64,000 nucleotides of DNA from Ideonella benzenivorans (GTDB lineage: Bacteria; Pseudomonadota; Gammaproteobacteria; Burkholderiales; Burkholderiaceae_C): assembly GCF_020387415.1 (NCBI RefSeq), contig NZ_JAGWCB010000007.1, positions 1 to 64,000 of the forward strand, read 5' to 3'. The stretch's first letter is position 1, and each line of letters begins with the position of its first letter. Both the position numbers and the translations under genes were made by a program. Below are positions 50,741-59,888 of this stretch, piece by piece. The notes under the pieces were generated by a model. That model did not search any database. It was given only the letters and a program-made list of their open reading frames with translations, and was not told the DNA's origin.

Positions 50741-52400
50741 GCGTCTGGGCCTGGGCGGGGACCTGGTGCTGCTGGCCATCGGGCTGGGCGGCTTCCTGAT
50801 GAGCCCCTATTACGTGTTCCTCTTCACCTCGGTGGCCATCACCGCGCTGATCTGCCTGAGCGTGGGGGTGACGACCGAGCGGGCGGGCGTGATCTCGCTG
50901 TGCCAGGTCGCCTTTGCGGGCGTGGGGGGTTGGACCAACACCTGGCTGCTGCACCTGTTCCCCGAATCGGCCTGGGCCGTGCCGGTGGGCTTGCTGCTGG
51001 CCGGCCTGGTGCCCGCGCTGATGTCGCTGGTGCTGGTGCTGCCCACGCTGCGGGTGCGCGGTGTCCACCTGGCCATCGTGACGCTGGCCTTTGCCCTGGT
51101 GGTCAACCTGGTCCTCACCCGGATCAACTTCCCGGGCTTCGACGAGGGCTTCAGCTATCTGCGCAGCGGTTGGCTGGAAAGCGACCCCGCGCTGCTGATG
51201 CTGTGCGTGCTGCTGGTCATCGCCATCAGCCGCACCCTGGTGTGGATGGAGCAGCGCCCGGTCGGCGCCGCGTGGTTCGGTGTCAAGTTCAGTGAGCGTG
51301 CGCTGGCGGCCTTCGGGGTCAGCGTGCCGGGCGCCAAGCTCAAGGCCTTTGCGGTCGGCGCCTTTGTCGCAGGCATCGCCGGCGGGCTGCTGGAACTGCA
51401 GCTGGGTTCGCTGTCGGCGCGCAACTTCGAGCCCATGTCCTCGCTGGTGATCTTCGCGCTGGCGGTGCTGTCGGGCTCGCGCTTCCTGTCCGGGGCGCTG
51501 GTGGCGGCGCTGCTGACCTGGTTCGTGCCGGAATTCCTCACCGCCATCGGGCTGGGGGAATGGAAGGACATGGGGGATCTGCTGTTCGCCGCCGGCGCGC
51601 TGCATGCCCTGCACGGTCGCATGCGCAGCCATGCGGCGGCCCGCCCGGGTGACAACCCGGTGTCCGGCACGGAACTGCCGGCGCTGGTGGTCTCGGACAA
51701 GGCCCAGCCGGCCGAGCTCACGCTGGACCAGCTGACGGTCCGCTACGGGGCGACCCAGGCCGTGTCCGATGTCTGCGTGTCCATCCGGCGGGGCAGCGTG
51801 ACCGGTCTGGTGGGCCCCAACGGAGCGGGCAAGTCCTCGCTGGTCGATGCCATCACGGGCTTCACCGCTGCCTCCGGCCGGGTCCTGCTGGATGGCAAGG
51901 ACTACAGCGCGCTGGCGCCGGCGGCGCGGGCGCTGGGGGCGATGCGCCGCACCTTCCAGGTGGGGCGCGCGATCCCGGAACTGACGATCCGCCAGTACGT
52001 CAGCCTGGCCAGCGGGCGCGCGCAGGACGACCAGACACTGGGGCCCCTGCTGTGCTGGCTGGGCTGCCCCGCCGCGGACACGCTGATCGCCCAGCTGGAT
52101 GTGGGCACGCGCCGGCTCATCGAGCTGGCCGCCGCCCTGGCCTCGCGTCCCCGCCTGCTGCTGCTGGACGAACCGGCCGCGGGCATGAGCGCCCACGAGT
52201 CGGGGCGGCTGGGCCAGGTCATCCAGGCCATTCCGCAGGTCTTTGGCTGCACGGTGCTGCTGATCGAGCACGACCTGCCGCTGATCCGCAAGGTGTGCAG
52301 CGATCTGCTGGTGCTGGAGTTCGGCAAGGTGATCGCCAAGGGACCGGTGGATGAGACGCTGGCCTTGCCCCACGTCGTTGAAGCCTACATCGGAGCATGA
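50724..52400 (+). CDS. LivM-LivG fusion: ABC permease and ATPase in one chain
   Basis: A 558-residue fusion. Residues 1-300 form a LivM-type permease with about nine helices (SVGVTTERAGVISLCQVAFAGVGG). After a linker (300-325), residues 330-558 form an ABC ATPase with Walker A GPNGAGKSS, a degenerate signature LDVGTRRLIELAAAL in place of LSGGQ, Walker B LLLLDEPAAG and the switch His in LIEHD. Permease-ATPase fusions of this type occur in bacteria. SD AGGAGGTG lies inside the preceding gene; the start overlaps it by 17 bp and the stop overlaps the next start (ATGA). Confidence 0.93.
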   Translation: MVSVVKRLGLGGDLVLLAIGLGGFLMSPYYVFLFTSVAITALICLSVGVTTERAGVISLCQVAFAGVGGWTNTWLLHLFPESAWAVPVGLLLAGLVPALMSLVLVLPTLRVRGVHLAIVTLAFALVVNLVLTRINFPGFDEGFSYLRSGWLESDPALLMLCVLLVIAISRTLVWMEQRPVGAAWFGVKFSERALAAFGVSVPGAKLKAFAVGAFVAGIAGGLLELQLGSLSARNFEPMSSLVIFALAVLSGSRFLSGALVAALLTWFVPEFLTAIGLGEWKDMGDLLFAAGALHALHGRMRSHAAARPGDNPVSGTELPALVVSDKAQPAELTLDQLTVRYGATQAVSDVCVSIRRGSVTGLVGPNGAGKSSLVDAITGFTAASGRVLLDGKDYSALAPAARALGAMRRTFQVGRAIPELTIRQYVSLASGRAQDDQTLGPLLCWLGCPAADTLIAQLDVGTRRLIELAAALASRPRLLLLDEPAAGMSAHESGRLGQVIQAIPQVFGCTVLLIEHDLPLIRKVCSDLLVLEFGKVIAKGPVDETLALPHVVEAYIGA

Positions 52401-53107
52401 GTCGCATGAACGTTCTGGAAATCGATGGCGTGTCGGCCTCCCGCGGGGGATCGCAGGTGGTGCGCCAGGTCAGTTTTGCGATTCCCGACCGCAGCATCAC
52501 CGTGCTGCTCGGGCCCAACGGGGCCGGCAAGAGCACCCTGCTCGACGGCATTGCCGGCGTGCTGGCGCTGGACGAGGGCACGGTGCGGCTGGAGGGCGAC
52601 TCCCTGCAGGGGCTCAAGGCGCGCCAGCGCTTTCAGCGCGGCGTGGCCTATGTGGAGCAGGGGCGCACCGTGTTTCCGCGCTTGTCGGTGCGCAAGAACA
52701 TCGAGGCCGCCGCCCCCAGTGCCCAGGCCGCAGCACGCGGGCTGGCCCAAACGCTGGAGATCTTCCCGGAGCTCGAGAAGCGTCTGGAGGTGCCCGCCGG
52801 CATGTTGTCGGGCGGCGAGCAGCAGATGATCGTGCTGGGCCGGGCCTTGATCAACCAGCCACGGCTGCTGCTGATCGACGAGCTTTCGCTGGGTCTGGCG
52901 CCGCTGGTGGTGCAGCGCTTCATGCCGCTGCTCACGCGCCTGAAGGCGCAGAGCGTGGCGGTGCTGCTGGTGGAGCAGTACGCCCAGGCGGCGCTGGCCA
53001 TTGGCGACGACGCGGTGGTGCTGGCCCATGGCGAGGTGGTGTTGCGCGAGCGTTGCGAGCGCCTGCGCGAAGACCCGGCCCTGCTGCAGCGGGCCTATCT
53101 GGGGTAA
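52397..53107 (+). CDS. ABC transporter ATPase (LivF type)
   Basis: A 236-residue ATPase. Walker A GPNGAGKST, Q-loop YVEQGRTVFPRLSV, signature LSGGEQQMIVLGRAL, Walker B LLLIDELSLGLAP and the H-loop replaced by VEQYAQ, as is normal in LivF. It pairs with the ATPase half of the preceding fusion. Translation is coupled to it through an ATGA overlap. Confidence 0.94.
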   Translation: MSRMNVLEIDGVSASRGGSQVVRQVSFAIPDRSITVLLGPNGAGKSTLLDGIAGVLALDEGTVRLEGDSLQGLKARQRFQRGVAYVEQGRTVFPRLSVRKNIEAAAPSAQAAARGLAQTLEIFPELEKRLEVPAGMLSGGEQQMIVLGRALINQPRLLLIDELSLGLAPLVVQRFMPLLTRLKAQSVAVLLVEQYAQAALAIGDDAVVLAHGEVVLRERCERLREDPALLQRAYLG

Positions 53108-53174
53108 GACAGGAATGACGATCGGGCCCGTTCTCGACATCGTGGACACGGGCCCCTGGCTTGAGGGCAAGGCA

Positions 53175-54824
53175 ATGGAAACCAAGTTTGATTACGTGAT
53201 CGTGGGCGGCGGCTCGGCCGGCTGCGTGGTGGCCAACCGGCTGTCCGCCAATCCGGCGGTGAAGGTCTGTCTGATCGAGGCGGGGCCGGACGATCGCCAG
53301 TTCCCGACCAACCAGCTGGTGAACACGCCGGCCGGCACGATGGGCCTGATGGCCAACCCACGCTACGACTGGATGTACACCTTGCGGGGTGGCCAGGAGG
53401 TGGCCCGCCGCGACATCTTCTGCCCGCGCGGCAAGGTGCTGGGCGGCAGCAGTGCCATCAACGGCACCATCTACATCCGCGGCAACCCGCGCGACTACGA
53501 CCAGTGGGCTCGGCTGGGCAACACCGGCTGGGGCTATGACCAGGTGCTGCCCCTGTTCAAGCGCCACGAAAACCGCCTGGCCGGTGGCAACGCCTTCCAC
53601 GGCACCGGGGGCGAGCTCAACGTCACGAACCTGCGCAGCCCGCAGGGGGTGAGCAAGGCCTTTGTGGAGGCCGCACTGGAAGCCGGCTACCCCGCCAACG
53701 GCGACTTCAACGGCACGACCCAGGAGGGCTTCGGCTTCTTCGAGGTCAACCAGACGCGGGGCGAGCGCATGAGCTCGGCGCGGGCCTTCCTGCACCCGGT
53801 GGCCCACCGGCCCAACCTCACCCTCCTGACCGGCACGGCCACACAGCGCGTGGTGCTGCAGGGCCGGCGCGCCACGGGCGTGGAGGTGCTGGTGGACGGG
53901 CGCAGGCAGTTGATCGAGGCCCGCCGCGAGGTGGTGCTGTCCGCCGGCGCCATCGGCTCACCGCAGCTGCTGATGCTCTCGGGCATCGGCCCGGCCGAAC
54001 ACCTGCGCAGCCACGGCATTGCCGTGATGCACGACCTGCCCGGCGTGGGCGAGAACTTCCAGGACCACCAGGATGTGCTGGTGATCGCCAAGAGCCAGAG
54101 GCACGACCTGTTCGGCTGGTCGCTCGCGGCCCTGCCCTGGATGGCGGCCTCGCCCTTCCAGTTCTACCTGGCCCGGCGCGGCCCCTGGACCTCCAACACC
54201 GTGGAGGCGGGCGGCTTCCTCAAGAGCAACCCGACGCTGCAGGACCCGGACCTGCAGTTGATCATCCGGCCCCTGCTGGCCAACCAGCCGCAGCGCAAGA
54301 TCCCGGTGGGCCATGGCTTCTCGGTGCACATCTCGCTGCTGCGCCCGGCCAGCCGTGGTGCGGTGCGCCTGGCGTCGGCCTCAGCGGCCGACAAGCCGGA
54401 CCTGCGGCCGAACTTCCTGAGCGAGCGGGTGGATCTGGAGCGTCTGATGTACGGCGTGCGGGCCGTGCGCAAGATCATCCGCACCCCGGCCATGGCCGGC
54501 TACTTTGCCGAAGAGCTCTGGCCGGGCGCGGCGGCCGACTCGGACGCCGAGATCGAGCAGTTCGTGCGCGAGCATGTGGCCACCACCTTCCACCCCGCCG
54601 GCACCTGCAAGATGGGCGTGGACGAACGCGCCGTGGTGGACCCCCAGCTGCGGGTCCATGGCATCGAGGGCCTGCGCGTGGCCGACGCCTCCATCATGCC
54701 CACCATCATCAGTGGCAACACCAACGCACCCACCATCATGATCGGCGAGAAGTGCGCCCAGATGATGCTGGCGGGCGAGACGGTGGCCCGCCCCACGCCG
54801 TCGGGCGTGGCGGCCGCGGCCTGA
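53175..54824 (+). CDS. GMC-family FAD oxidoreductase (choline/alcohol dehydrogenase-like)
   Basis: A 549-residue flavoprotein. N-terminal FAD motif DYVIVGGGSAGCVVANRLS, GMC signature 1 PRGKVLGGSSAINGTIYIRG, signature 2 GAIGSPQLLMLSGIGP, and C-terminal catalytic His region TTFHPAGTCKMG with NTNAPTIMIGEKCA. It oxidises a primary alcohol to an aldehyde using FAD. An aldehyde dehydrogenase follows at once, so an alcohol-aldehyde-acid sequence is likely. I prefer METKF at 53175 (AAGG upstream) to ATG 53115. Confidence 0.92.
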   Translation: METKFDYVIVGGGSAGCVVANRLSANPAVKVCLIEAGPDDRQFPTNQLVNTPAGTMGLMANPRYDWMYTLRGGQEVARRDIFCPRGKVLGGSSAINGTIYIRGNPRDYDQWARLGNTGWGYDQVLPLFKRHENRLAGGNAFHGTGGELNVTNLRSPQGVSKAFVEAALEAGYPANGDFNGTTQEGFGFFEVNQTRGERMSSARAFLHPVAHRPNLTLLTGTATQRVVLQGRRATGVEVLVDGRRQLIEARREVVLSAGAIGSPQLLMLSGIGPAEHLRSHGIAVMHDLPGVGENFQDHQDVLVIAKSQRHDLFGWSLAALPWMAASPFQFYLARRGPWTSNTVEAGGFLKSNPTLQDPDLQLIIRPLLANQPQRKIPVGHGFSVHISLLRPASRGAVRLASASAADKPDLRPNFLSERVDLERLMYGVRAVRKIIRTPAMAGYFAEELWPGAAADSDAEIEQFVREHVATTFHPAGTCKMGVDERAVVDPQLRVHGIEGLRVADASIMPTIISGNTNAPTIMIGEKCAQMMLAGETVARPTPSGVAAAA

Positions 54825-54856
54825 GCCCGTTCCCTTCGGAATTCCTGGAGTACCCC

Positions 54857-56323
54857 ATGTCTCAGTCCCAGATGGTCCTGAACTACATCAATGGCCAATC
54901 CGTGCCCGCGCAATCCGGCAGCACCTTTGACAAGGCCGAACCGGCCACCGGCGTCGTGCGCTGGCAGGTGGCCTCCGCCCGGGCGGAGGATGTCGACCAG
55001 GCGGTGCAGGCCGCGCAGGCCGCGTTCAAGGGGGCCTGGTCGGCCCTGTCGGGCGCTGCCCGCGGTCGCCTGATCCACCGACTGGCCGACCTGCTGGAGG
55101 CCCGCGCCTCGGCCTTTGCCGAGCTGCTGGCCCGTGAGCAGGGCCGCCCGGCCAGCGACCTGATGATGATGGACCTGCCGATGTGCGTGGACACGCTGCG
55201 CTACTTCGCGGGTTGGGCCGACAAGCTCGAAGGCCGCACCATCCCCACGGGCGGCTTCATGGGCACGCCCACGTTGAACTACACCCGGCGCGAGCCGGTG
55301 GGCGTGGTGGCCTTGATCGTGCCCTGGAACGCACCGCTGATGATCGCCATCTGGAAGCTGGCGCCGGCCCTGGCCGCGGGCTGCACGGTGGTCATCAAGA
55401 CCTCCGAGGATGCCCCGGTGGCCGTGGGGGCGCTGGCTGCCTTGCTGGACGAGGCCGGCCTGCCGCCCGGGGTGGTCAACATCGTGCACGGCATGGGGCC
55501 GGAGGCGGGCGCCTCGCTGGTGGCCCATCCCCTGGTGCGCAAGATCAGCTTCACCGGCAGCACCCAGGTGGGCCGCCTGATCGGCCAGGCCGCTGCCAGC
55601 AGTTTCAAGCGGGTGACGCTGGAACTGGGTGGCAAGGCGCCGCAGATCGTGTTCGCCGATGCCGATCTGGACCAGGCGGTGCTGGGCCTGGCGATGGGGC
55701 TGTTCGTCAACCAGGGCCAGGTCTGCGCGGCGGGCTCACGCCTGCTGGTCCAGCGCAGCATCCTGCGCGACGTGGAGGACCGGCTGGCGGCCTGCGCGCG
55801 CGACATCCGGCTGGTGGGCCACGAGGCCGAACCGGCGCCGCCCTGGGTGCAGATGGGCGCGCTGATCAGCCCCCGGCACCGGGACCGGGTGCAGGAACAC
55901 ATCGACCGTGCCCTGGCCGAAGGGGCCCGCTGCATTGCCGGCGGCGAGGGCGCTCTGCCCAGCGGCGGCTACTACCTGCGCCCGACCCTGTTCACCGACG
56001 TGACGCCGGACATGCACCTGGCGCGCGAGGAGGTGTTCGGGCCGGTGGGGGCCATCCTGCCCTTTGACACCGAGGAAGAGGCCATCGCGCTGGCCAACGA
56101 CTGTGTCTACGGCCTGTCGGCCTCGGTGTGGACGCGCGACCTGGCCACGGCCCACCGCGTGTCCGCCCAGCTGGAGGTGGGGGCCGTGGCCGTGAACTGC
56201 TGGAGTCCGCTGGATGCGCGCCTGCCCTGGGGCGGCGTCAAGGACAGCGGGGTGGGCAAGGACTTGTCGCGCCTGGCGCTGGACGCCTACCTGGAAGAGA
56301 AGACGGTGACCGTCGCGCTCTGA
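54857..56323 (+). CDS. Aldehyde dehydrogenase (third of three)
   Basis: A 488-residue aldehyde dehydrogenase. PWNAPLMIAIWKLAPALAAGC, SFTGSTQVGR, Glu256 (LELGGKAP), Cys290 (GQVCAAGSR) and EVFGPVGAILPF are present. It probably oxidises the aldehyde produced by the GMC enzyme just upstream. GGAG precedes ATG 54857. It is more like betaine/aromatic aldehyde dehydrogenases than like GabD, but the substrate cannot be assigned. Confidence 0.9.
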   Translation: MSQSQMVLNYINGQSVPAQSGSTFDKAEPATGVVRWQVASARAEDVDQAVQAAQAAFKGAWSALSGAARGRLIHRLADLLEARASAFAELLAREQGRPASDLMMMDLPMCVDTLRYFAGWADKLEGRTIPTGGFMGTPTLNYTRREPVGVVALIVPWNAPLMIAIWKLAPALAAGCTVVIKTSEDAPVAVGALAALLDEAGLPPGVVNIVHGMGPEAGASLVAHPLVRKISFTGSTQVGRLIGQAAASSFKRVTLELGGKAPQIVFADADLDQAVLGLAMGLFVNQGQVCAAGSRLLVQRSILRDVEDRLAACARDIRLVGHEAEPAPPWVQMGALISPRHRDRVQEHIDRALAEGARCIAGGEGALPSGGYYLRPTLFTDVTPDMHLAREEVFGPVGAILPFDTEEEAIALANDCVYGLSASVWTRDLATAHRVSAQLEVGAVAVNCWSPLDARLPWGGVKDSGVGKDLSRLALDAYLEEKTVTVAL

Positions 56324-56500
56324 ATCCACTGACCTGTCACTGAAAGACGCCGGCTCCCTCCCTTGCCCGGGGGCCGGTTGCCTGGCAGGCCACACGCTTG
56401 ACCTGGGAACACACCGCGAAGCCTTTGGCGACGCGGTGAGGGCGAACTCATCTCTGCAATTTGAATTTCGGGGGTTTTTATGTTGAACGAGGAGAGATTC

Positions 56501-57595
56501 ATGCCGGTGGGAATTCGTGCGGTGGCGACCGCGGTGTTGTGCTGTCTGGCGGGTGCCGCCCAAGCCCAGCAGGCGTCGTCGGTGAACATCTATGGCCTGC
56601 TGGACGTGGGCCTGGACTACAACAGCAACGTGGGTGGCAAGTCCCAGAAGGACGAGACCACCGGCATCCTGGCGCCCAACATCCTGGGTTTCAAGGGCGA
56701 GGAGGATCTGGGCGCCGGCCGCAAGGCCTTCTTCCAGCTCGAAACCCAGTTCGCGGTGGACACCGGCAGCACCATTGGCAACATGTGGGGCCGCCATGCC
56801 CTGGTGGGCCTGAAGTCGGCCACGCTGGGCTCGGTCCAGGCCGGCACGGTGTCGGACTTCATGTTCGACAAGCTCGGCGTCGGCCGCTGGGGCGGCGGCA
56901 AGATGTTCCCCTACGTCAGCCTGACCTTCACCCGCATGGGCCCGTTCTCGCGCTTCATGCCGACCGGCTCCTTCGACTATGACCGCGTGGCCCTGTCCAG
57001 CCGCATCAACAACGCGGTGCGTTACGACAGCCCGGACTACAACGGCTTCAGCTATGGCGCGCTGTACGGCTTTGGCGAGCAGTCCGGCGGCGTTGGCCTG
57101 AACAACACCGTCAGCCTGGGGGCCACCTACCTGACCGGTCCCTGGACGCTGCAGGCGGCCGGCACACGCCAGCGCCGCGGGGATGTCAACGACGGGCGCG
57201 ATGGCCTGCAGACCTTCGGTGCCGGCGGCCGCTACGACTTTGCCAACGGCTCGTCCTTCGACTTCCTCTACACGAACGCGAAGAACACCTTCACCGACGG
57301 CAAGATCAATTCCTTCGAGATGGGCTACCTCTACCCGACCTCGGCCAACACCGGTCTGATCGGCCAGTACACCTACATGAAGGGCAATGACGTGATCGGT
57401 GGTGCGGGCGCGCACCAGATCAACACCAGCTTCCACTACAAGCTGTCGATGCGCACGCGGGTCTATGCCTCGTATGCCTGGCAGAAGGTGGTGGGCGGCG
57501 ACGGTCTGGACCATGCCCAGATCATCGCGACGGCGGGCCAGTCCAGCAGCGACACGCAAGGGCTGTTCCGCCTGGGCCTGTTCCACGCCTTCTGA
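56501..57595 (+). CDS. Trimeric general porin (betaproteobacterial type)
   Basis: A 364-residue outer-membrane porin. A signal peptide ends at ...AGAAQAQ. The mature start SSVNIYGLLDVGLDYNSNVG and the repeated aromatic-girdle strands are typical of Burkholderiales porins, and the chain ends LGLFHAF with terminal Phe. GAGGAGAG lies at SD distance from ATG 56501; the earlier ATG 56480 lacks one. Its position after transport and oxidation genes suggests it admits the pathway substrate. Confidence 0.9.
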   Translation: MPVGIRAVATAVLCCLAGAAQAQQASSVNIYGLLDVGLDYNSNVGGKSQKDETTGILAPNILGFKGEEDLGAGRKAFFQLETQFAVDTGSTIGNMWGRHALVGLKSATLGSVQAGTVSDFMFDKLGVGRWGGGKMFPYVSLTFTRMGPFSRFMPTGSFDYDRVALSSRINNAVRYDSPDYNGFSYGALYGFGEQSGGVGLNNTVSLGATYLTGPWTLQAAGTRQRRGDVNDGRDGLQTFGAGGRYDFANGSSFDFLYTNAKNTFTDGKINSFEMGYLYPTSANTGLIGQYTYMKGNDVIGGAGAHQINTSFHYKLSMRTRVYASYAWQKVVGGDGLDHAQIIATAGQSSSDTQGLFRLGLFHAF

Positions 57596-57625
57596 ACGTC
57601 GGCCCGGCGTCCGTGGGGAGCATCG

Positions 57626-58108
57626 GTGGCTCAGTCCAAGCTGGCGCGGCACCTCGACTTGGACGAGGCGTTCGCACTGGGGGTGCCGCTGCTGGAGGGG
57701 CTGCACCAGGCGCAAGCCCTGTATGCCCGCCAGATGGATGCCCTCCTGCGGTCCCACGGTCTGACCACGGGCACCTGGCTGCTGCTGGCCGAGCTGAAGG
57801 ACGCGGGGGGCTGCCCCCTGTCCGACCTGGCTTCGCGCATGAGCGTGCACCTGTCGACCCTCACCAAGACGGTTCAGCGCCTGGAGCAGGGCGGGTGGGT
57901 CCACCGCAGTCGGCCACCGGGTGACCTGCGGGTGTCCCTGCTTCAGCTCACCGCATGGGGGGGCGAACGTCTGGACGCGGTCAACGGTGCGCTTTCCGGC
58001 CCGCTGGCGCCCGGTGCCGTGGGCTTGTCCCCGGCGCAGTGGGGACAGGTGGCGCCGCTGCTGGCGACCCTCGTGCACCCGAGGCGGCGGCCACGGGTTT
58101 CACTTTAG
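57626..58108 (+). CDS. MarR-family transcriptional regulator
   Basis: A 160-residue winged-helix protein. The DNA-binding core is GCPLSDLASRMSVHLSTLTKTVQRLEQGGWVHRSRPPGDLRVSLLQLT (about 68-118), with the wing containing the usual D-R pair (GDLR). N- and C-terminal helices should form the dimer. GTG 57626 is preceded by GGGAG. It lies after the porin and before the third operon, and a 7-bp inverted repeat upstream of that operon is a candidate target. MarR proteins commonly respond to phenolic ligands. Confidence 0.87.
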   Translation: MAQSKLARHLDLDEAFALGVPLLEGLHQAQALYARQMDALLRSHGLTTGTWLLLAELKDAGGCPLSDLASRMSVHLSTLTKTVQRLEQGGWVHRSRPPGDLRVSLLQLTAWGGERLDAVNGALSGPLAPGAVGLSPAQWGQVAPLLATLVHPRRRPRVSL

Positions 58109-58153
58109 GACGAGACCTTGCCCTCAAGGTCTGCTCGCGAGAGCGAGTTCACG

Positions 58154-58181
58154 GCGGGTGCTTGCACCCGCTTTTTTTTTT
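58154..58181 (+). terminator. Strong rho-independent terminator
   Basis: GCGGGTGC-TT-GCACCCGC followed by ten T (58172-58181). It ends the transporter/porin/MarR transcript and separates it from the third catabolic operon. Confidence 0.93.
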
Positions 58182-58260
58182 GCAGACACAAGCCCCGTTC
58201 CTCCGCTTGTCCGCAGATCAAGGAATCGCGCCGGAGAAGGCAGACGTTTGCGCTCCATCA

Positions 58261-58297
58261 AATTGCTTGTTTTCGTCTAAATGAGAATTCAGCAATT
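58261..58297. promoter_or_regulatory. Inverted repeat upstream of the third operon
   Basis: AATTGCT (58261-58267) and AGCAATT (58291-58297) are exact complements, 23 bp apart, in an AT-rich stretch 54-90 bp before the propeller B start. The segment is the likely promoter/operator of the operon, perhaps for the MarR protein encoded just upstream. No firm -35/-10 pair was assigned. Confidence 0.45.
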
Positions 58298-58350
58298 AAT
58301 TCAGCGGTGGGCGGCCTGCCCGCTGCATCTCTTTCAAAGGAGTGCCGAAC

Positions 58351-59391
58351 GTGAGCGAAGGAACGTGGTTGGTGGGAACGGCCGGGCAGGGGGTGCTGCG
58401 CAGTGCCGATGGCGGGGCCTCCTGGCATCGGCTGGGACTGCGGCAGGTGATGGAGTTCGATTCGGTGGTCCGGTCCCTGGCGATCAGTCCCGCCGATCCG
58501 GCGACGGTCTATGCCGGCGCCGACATGGGGCTGTGCGTCAGCCACGATGTGGGTGGCCGCTGGGAGCGGGTGTCTGCCCCGTTCGATGGCCAGACCGTCT
58601 GGAAGGTGGCGGTGGACCCACAGGATGCCCAGCGCATCTTCGTGGGCACCGGTGCGCCTTCGCGGGCGGTGCTGTGGCGTTCGCTGGATGGTGGCCGCAG
58701 CTGGACCCGCGCGCCGGTGGACATCCCCGAGCTCTGCGCCGGCGTGAACCGTCCGCGCCTGCTGGCCTTCGCCTTCGACCCCACCGATCGCAACCGCCTC
58801 TGGTTCGGGCTGGAGGAGGGCGGCCTGTTCCGCAGTGCCGATGGGGGCGACCACTGGGAGCGCGTGGACGATCGCCTGTTGTGGGACTTCCACACCGACA
58901 TCCACGCCATCCATGTGCTGCCCAACCACGGGCGCAAGACGGTGGTGGTGGTCTGCGTCAATGCCGTCTACCGCAGTCACGACGACGGCCAGACCTGGGA
59001 AGGCATGCTGCCCCATGACGACTACGGGCTGTACTACGCCCGCACGCTGGGCGCGCCTGCCGGCAGCGAGGACACCCTCTACCTGGGCATTTCGGATGGC
59101 ACGCCCGGCACCACCAGCCGCATCCTGGTGAGCCGGGACGCGGCCGAGCACTGGGAGGTGCTGCCGCTGCCACAGCAGCCGAACGCCTGCTTCTGGGCCA
59201 TCGCGGTGAACCCGGCCGATGCGCGCCAGGTGATCGCCGGCACCAAGTACGGCCACCTGTTCACCTCCGGCGACGGCGGGCTGGGCTGGCGCAAGCAGTG
59301 GCGTGAGTTCAGCGAGATCAGCGATGTGCTGTGGTCGCCGGCCGTGGCCGACATCCACCCGGCCCACCAGTCGATTGCGCACAAGCGCTGA
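58351..59391 (+). CDS. Cytoplasmic seven-Asp-box beta-propeller protein (copy B)
   Basis: A 346-residue paralogue of the protein at 39584. Asp-box-like motifs are SADGGASW, SHDVGGRW, SLDGGRSW, SADGGDHW, SHDDGQTW, SRDAAEHW and SGDGGLGW, again seven. Other stretches shared with copy A are VGTAGQG, FVGTGAPSRA, GVNRPR, ISDGTPGT and WREFSEI. No signal peptide. GTG 58351 follows AAAGGAG at 9 bp. First gene of the third operon; the VOC and monooxygenase paralogues follow in the same order as in the first operon. Function unknown. Confidence 0.8.
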   Translation: MSEGTWLVGTAGQGVLRSADGGASWHRLGLRQVMEFDSVVRSLAISPADPATVYAGADMGLCVSHDVGGRWERVSAPFDGQTVWKVAVDPQDAQRIFVGTGAPSRAVLWRSLDGGRSWTRAPVDIPELCAGVNRPRLLAFAFDPTDRNRLWFGLEEGGLFRSADGGDHWERVDDRLLWDFHTDIHAIHVLPNHGRKTVVVVCVNAVYRSHDDGQTWEGMLPHDDYGLYYARTLGAPAGSEDTLYLGISDGTPGTTSRILVSRDAAEHWEVLPLPQQPNACFWAIAVNPADARQVIAGTKYGHLFTSGDGGLGWRKQWREFSEISDVLWSPAVADIHPAHQSIAHKR

Positions 59392-59402
59392 AGGAGCCGA
59401 GC

Positions 59403-59855
59403 ATGAAGCCCACCATCGTGCGCAACCACATTGCGCTGTTCGTCTCCGATCCCGATGCCTCAGCCCGCTGGTACGCCGATGTGCTGGGCATGCAGGAGTG
59501 CGGCCGCTCCGAGCACTGGATCATGATGTCCTTCGGTCAGAAGCACCATGACATCGCCCTGATCCAGGCCGAGGCAGGGGCCCACCAGGGCGGCCTGGGC
59601 CTGCAGCACTACGGCATGGAGGTCGCTGGCGATCTCGACACGCTGCGGCGCCTGTACGGCATGTTGCTGTCGAAGAACGTGACCATCGTGAAGATCACCG
59701 ACCGCGAGATTGGCATTGGTCTGTACTTCACCGACCCCGATGGCAACCGCCTGGAGTTCTTCCTCGAGACGGACCACGAGGATGCCCGCGCCAAGGCGCG
59801 TTTCCAGGCTGCGGGGGGCCCCAGCCGCCCCATCACGCTCGAACCGATCTTCTGA
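59403..59855 (+). CDS. VOC-family protein, single-module extradiol-dioxygenase-like (copy B)
   Basis: A 150-residue paralogue of the protein at 40635. Candidate metal ligands His9 (VRNHIALF), His69 (LQHYGMEV) and Glu118 (NRLEFF) are kept, spaced 60 and 49 residues; a four-residue deletion lies between the His residues. Conserved segments MMSFGxKHHDIALIQAE and YFTDPDGxRLEFF are shared. GGAGCC before ATG acts as SD. Possible ring-cleaving dioxygenase or isomerase acting on the product of the following monooxygenase. Confidence 0.82.
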   Translation: MKPTIVRNHIALFVSDPDASARWYADVLGMQECGRSEHWIMMSFGQKHHDIALIQAEAGAHQGGLGLQHYGMEVAGDLDTLRRLYGMLLSKNVTIVKITDREIGIGLYFTDPDGNRLEFFLETDHEDARAKARFQAAGGPSRPITLEPIF

Positions 59856-59888
59856 GCGCGGCCCCCTCACTTTTTCAGGAGCACAGTC

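Noticed and set aside
56380-56400. Possible sigma-54 site before the porin (TGGCAGGCCACACGC)
   Set aside because: GG-N10-GC spacing fits, but the -12 half is ACGC rather than TTGC, so the match is too weak.
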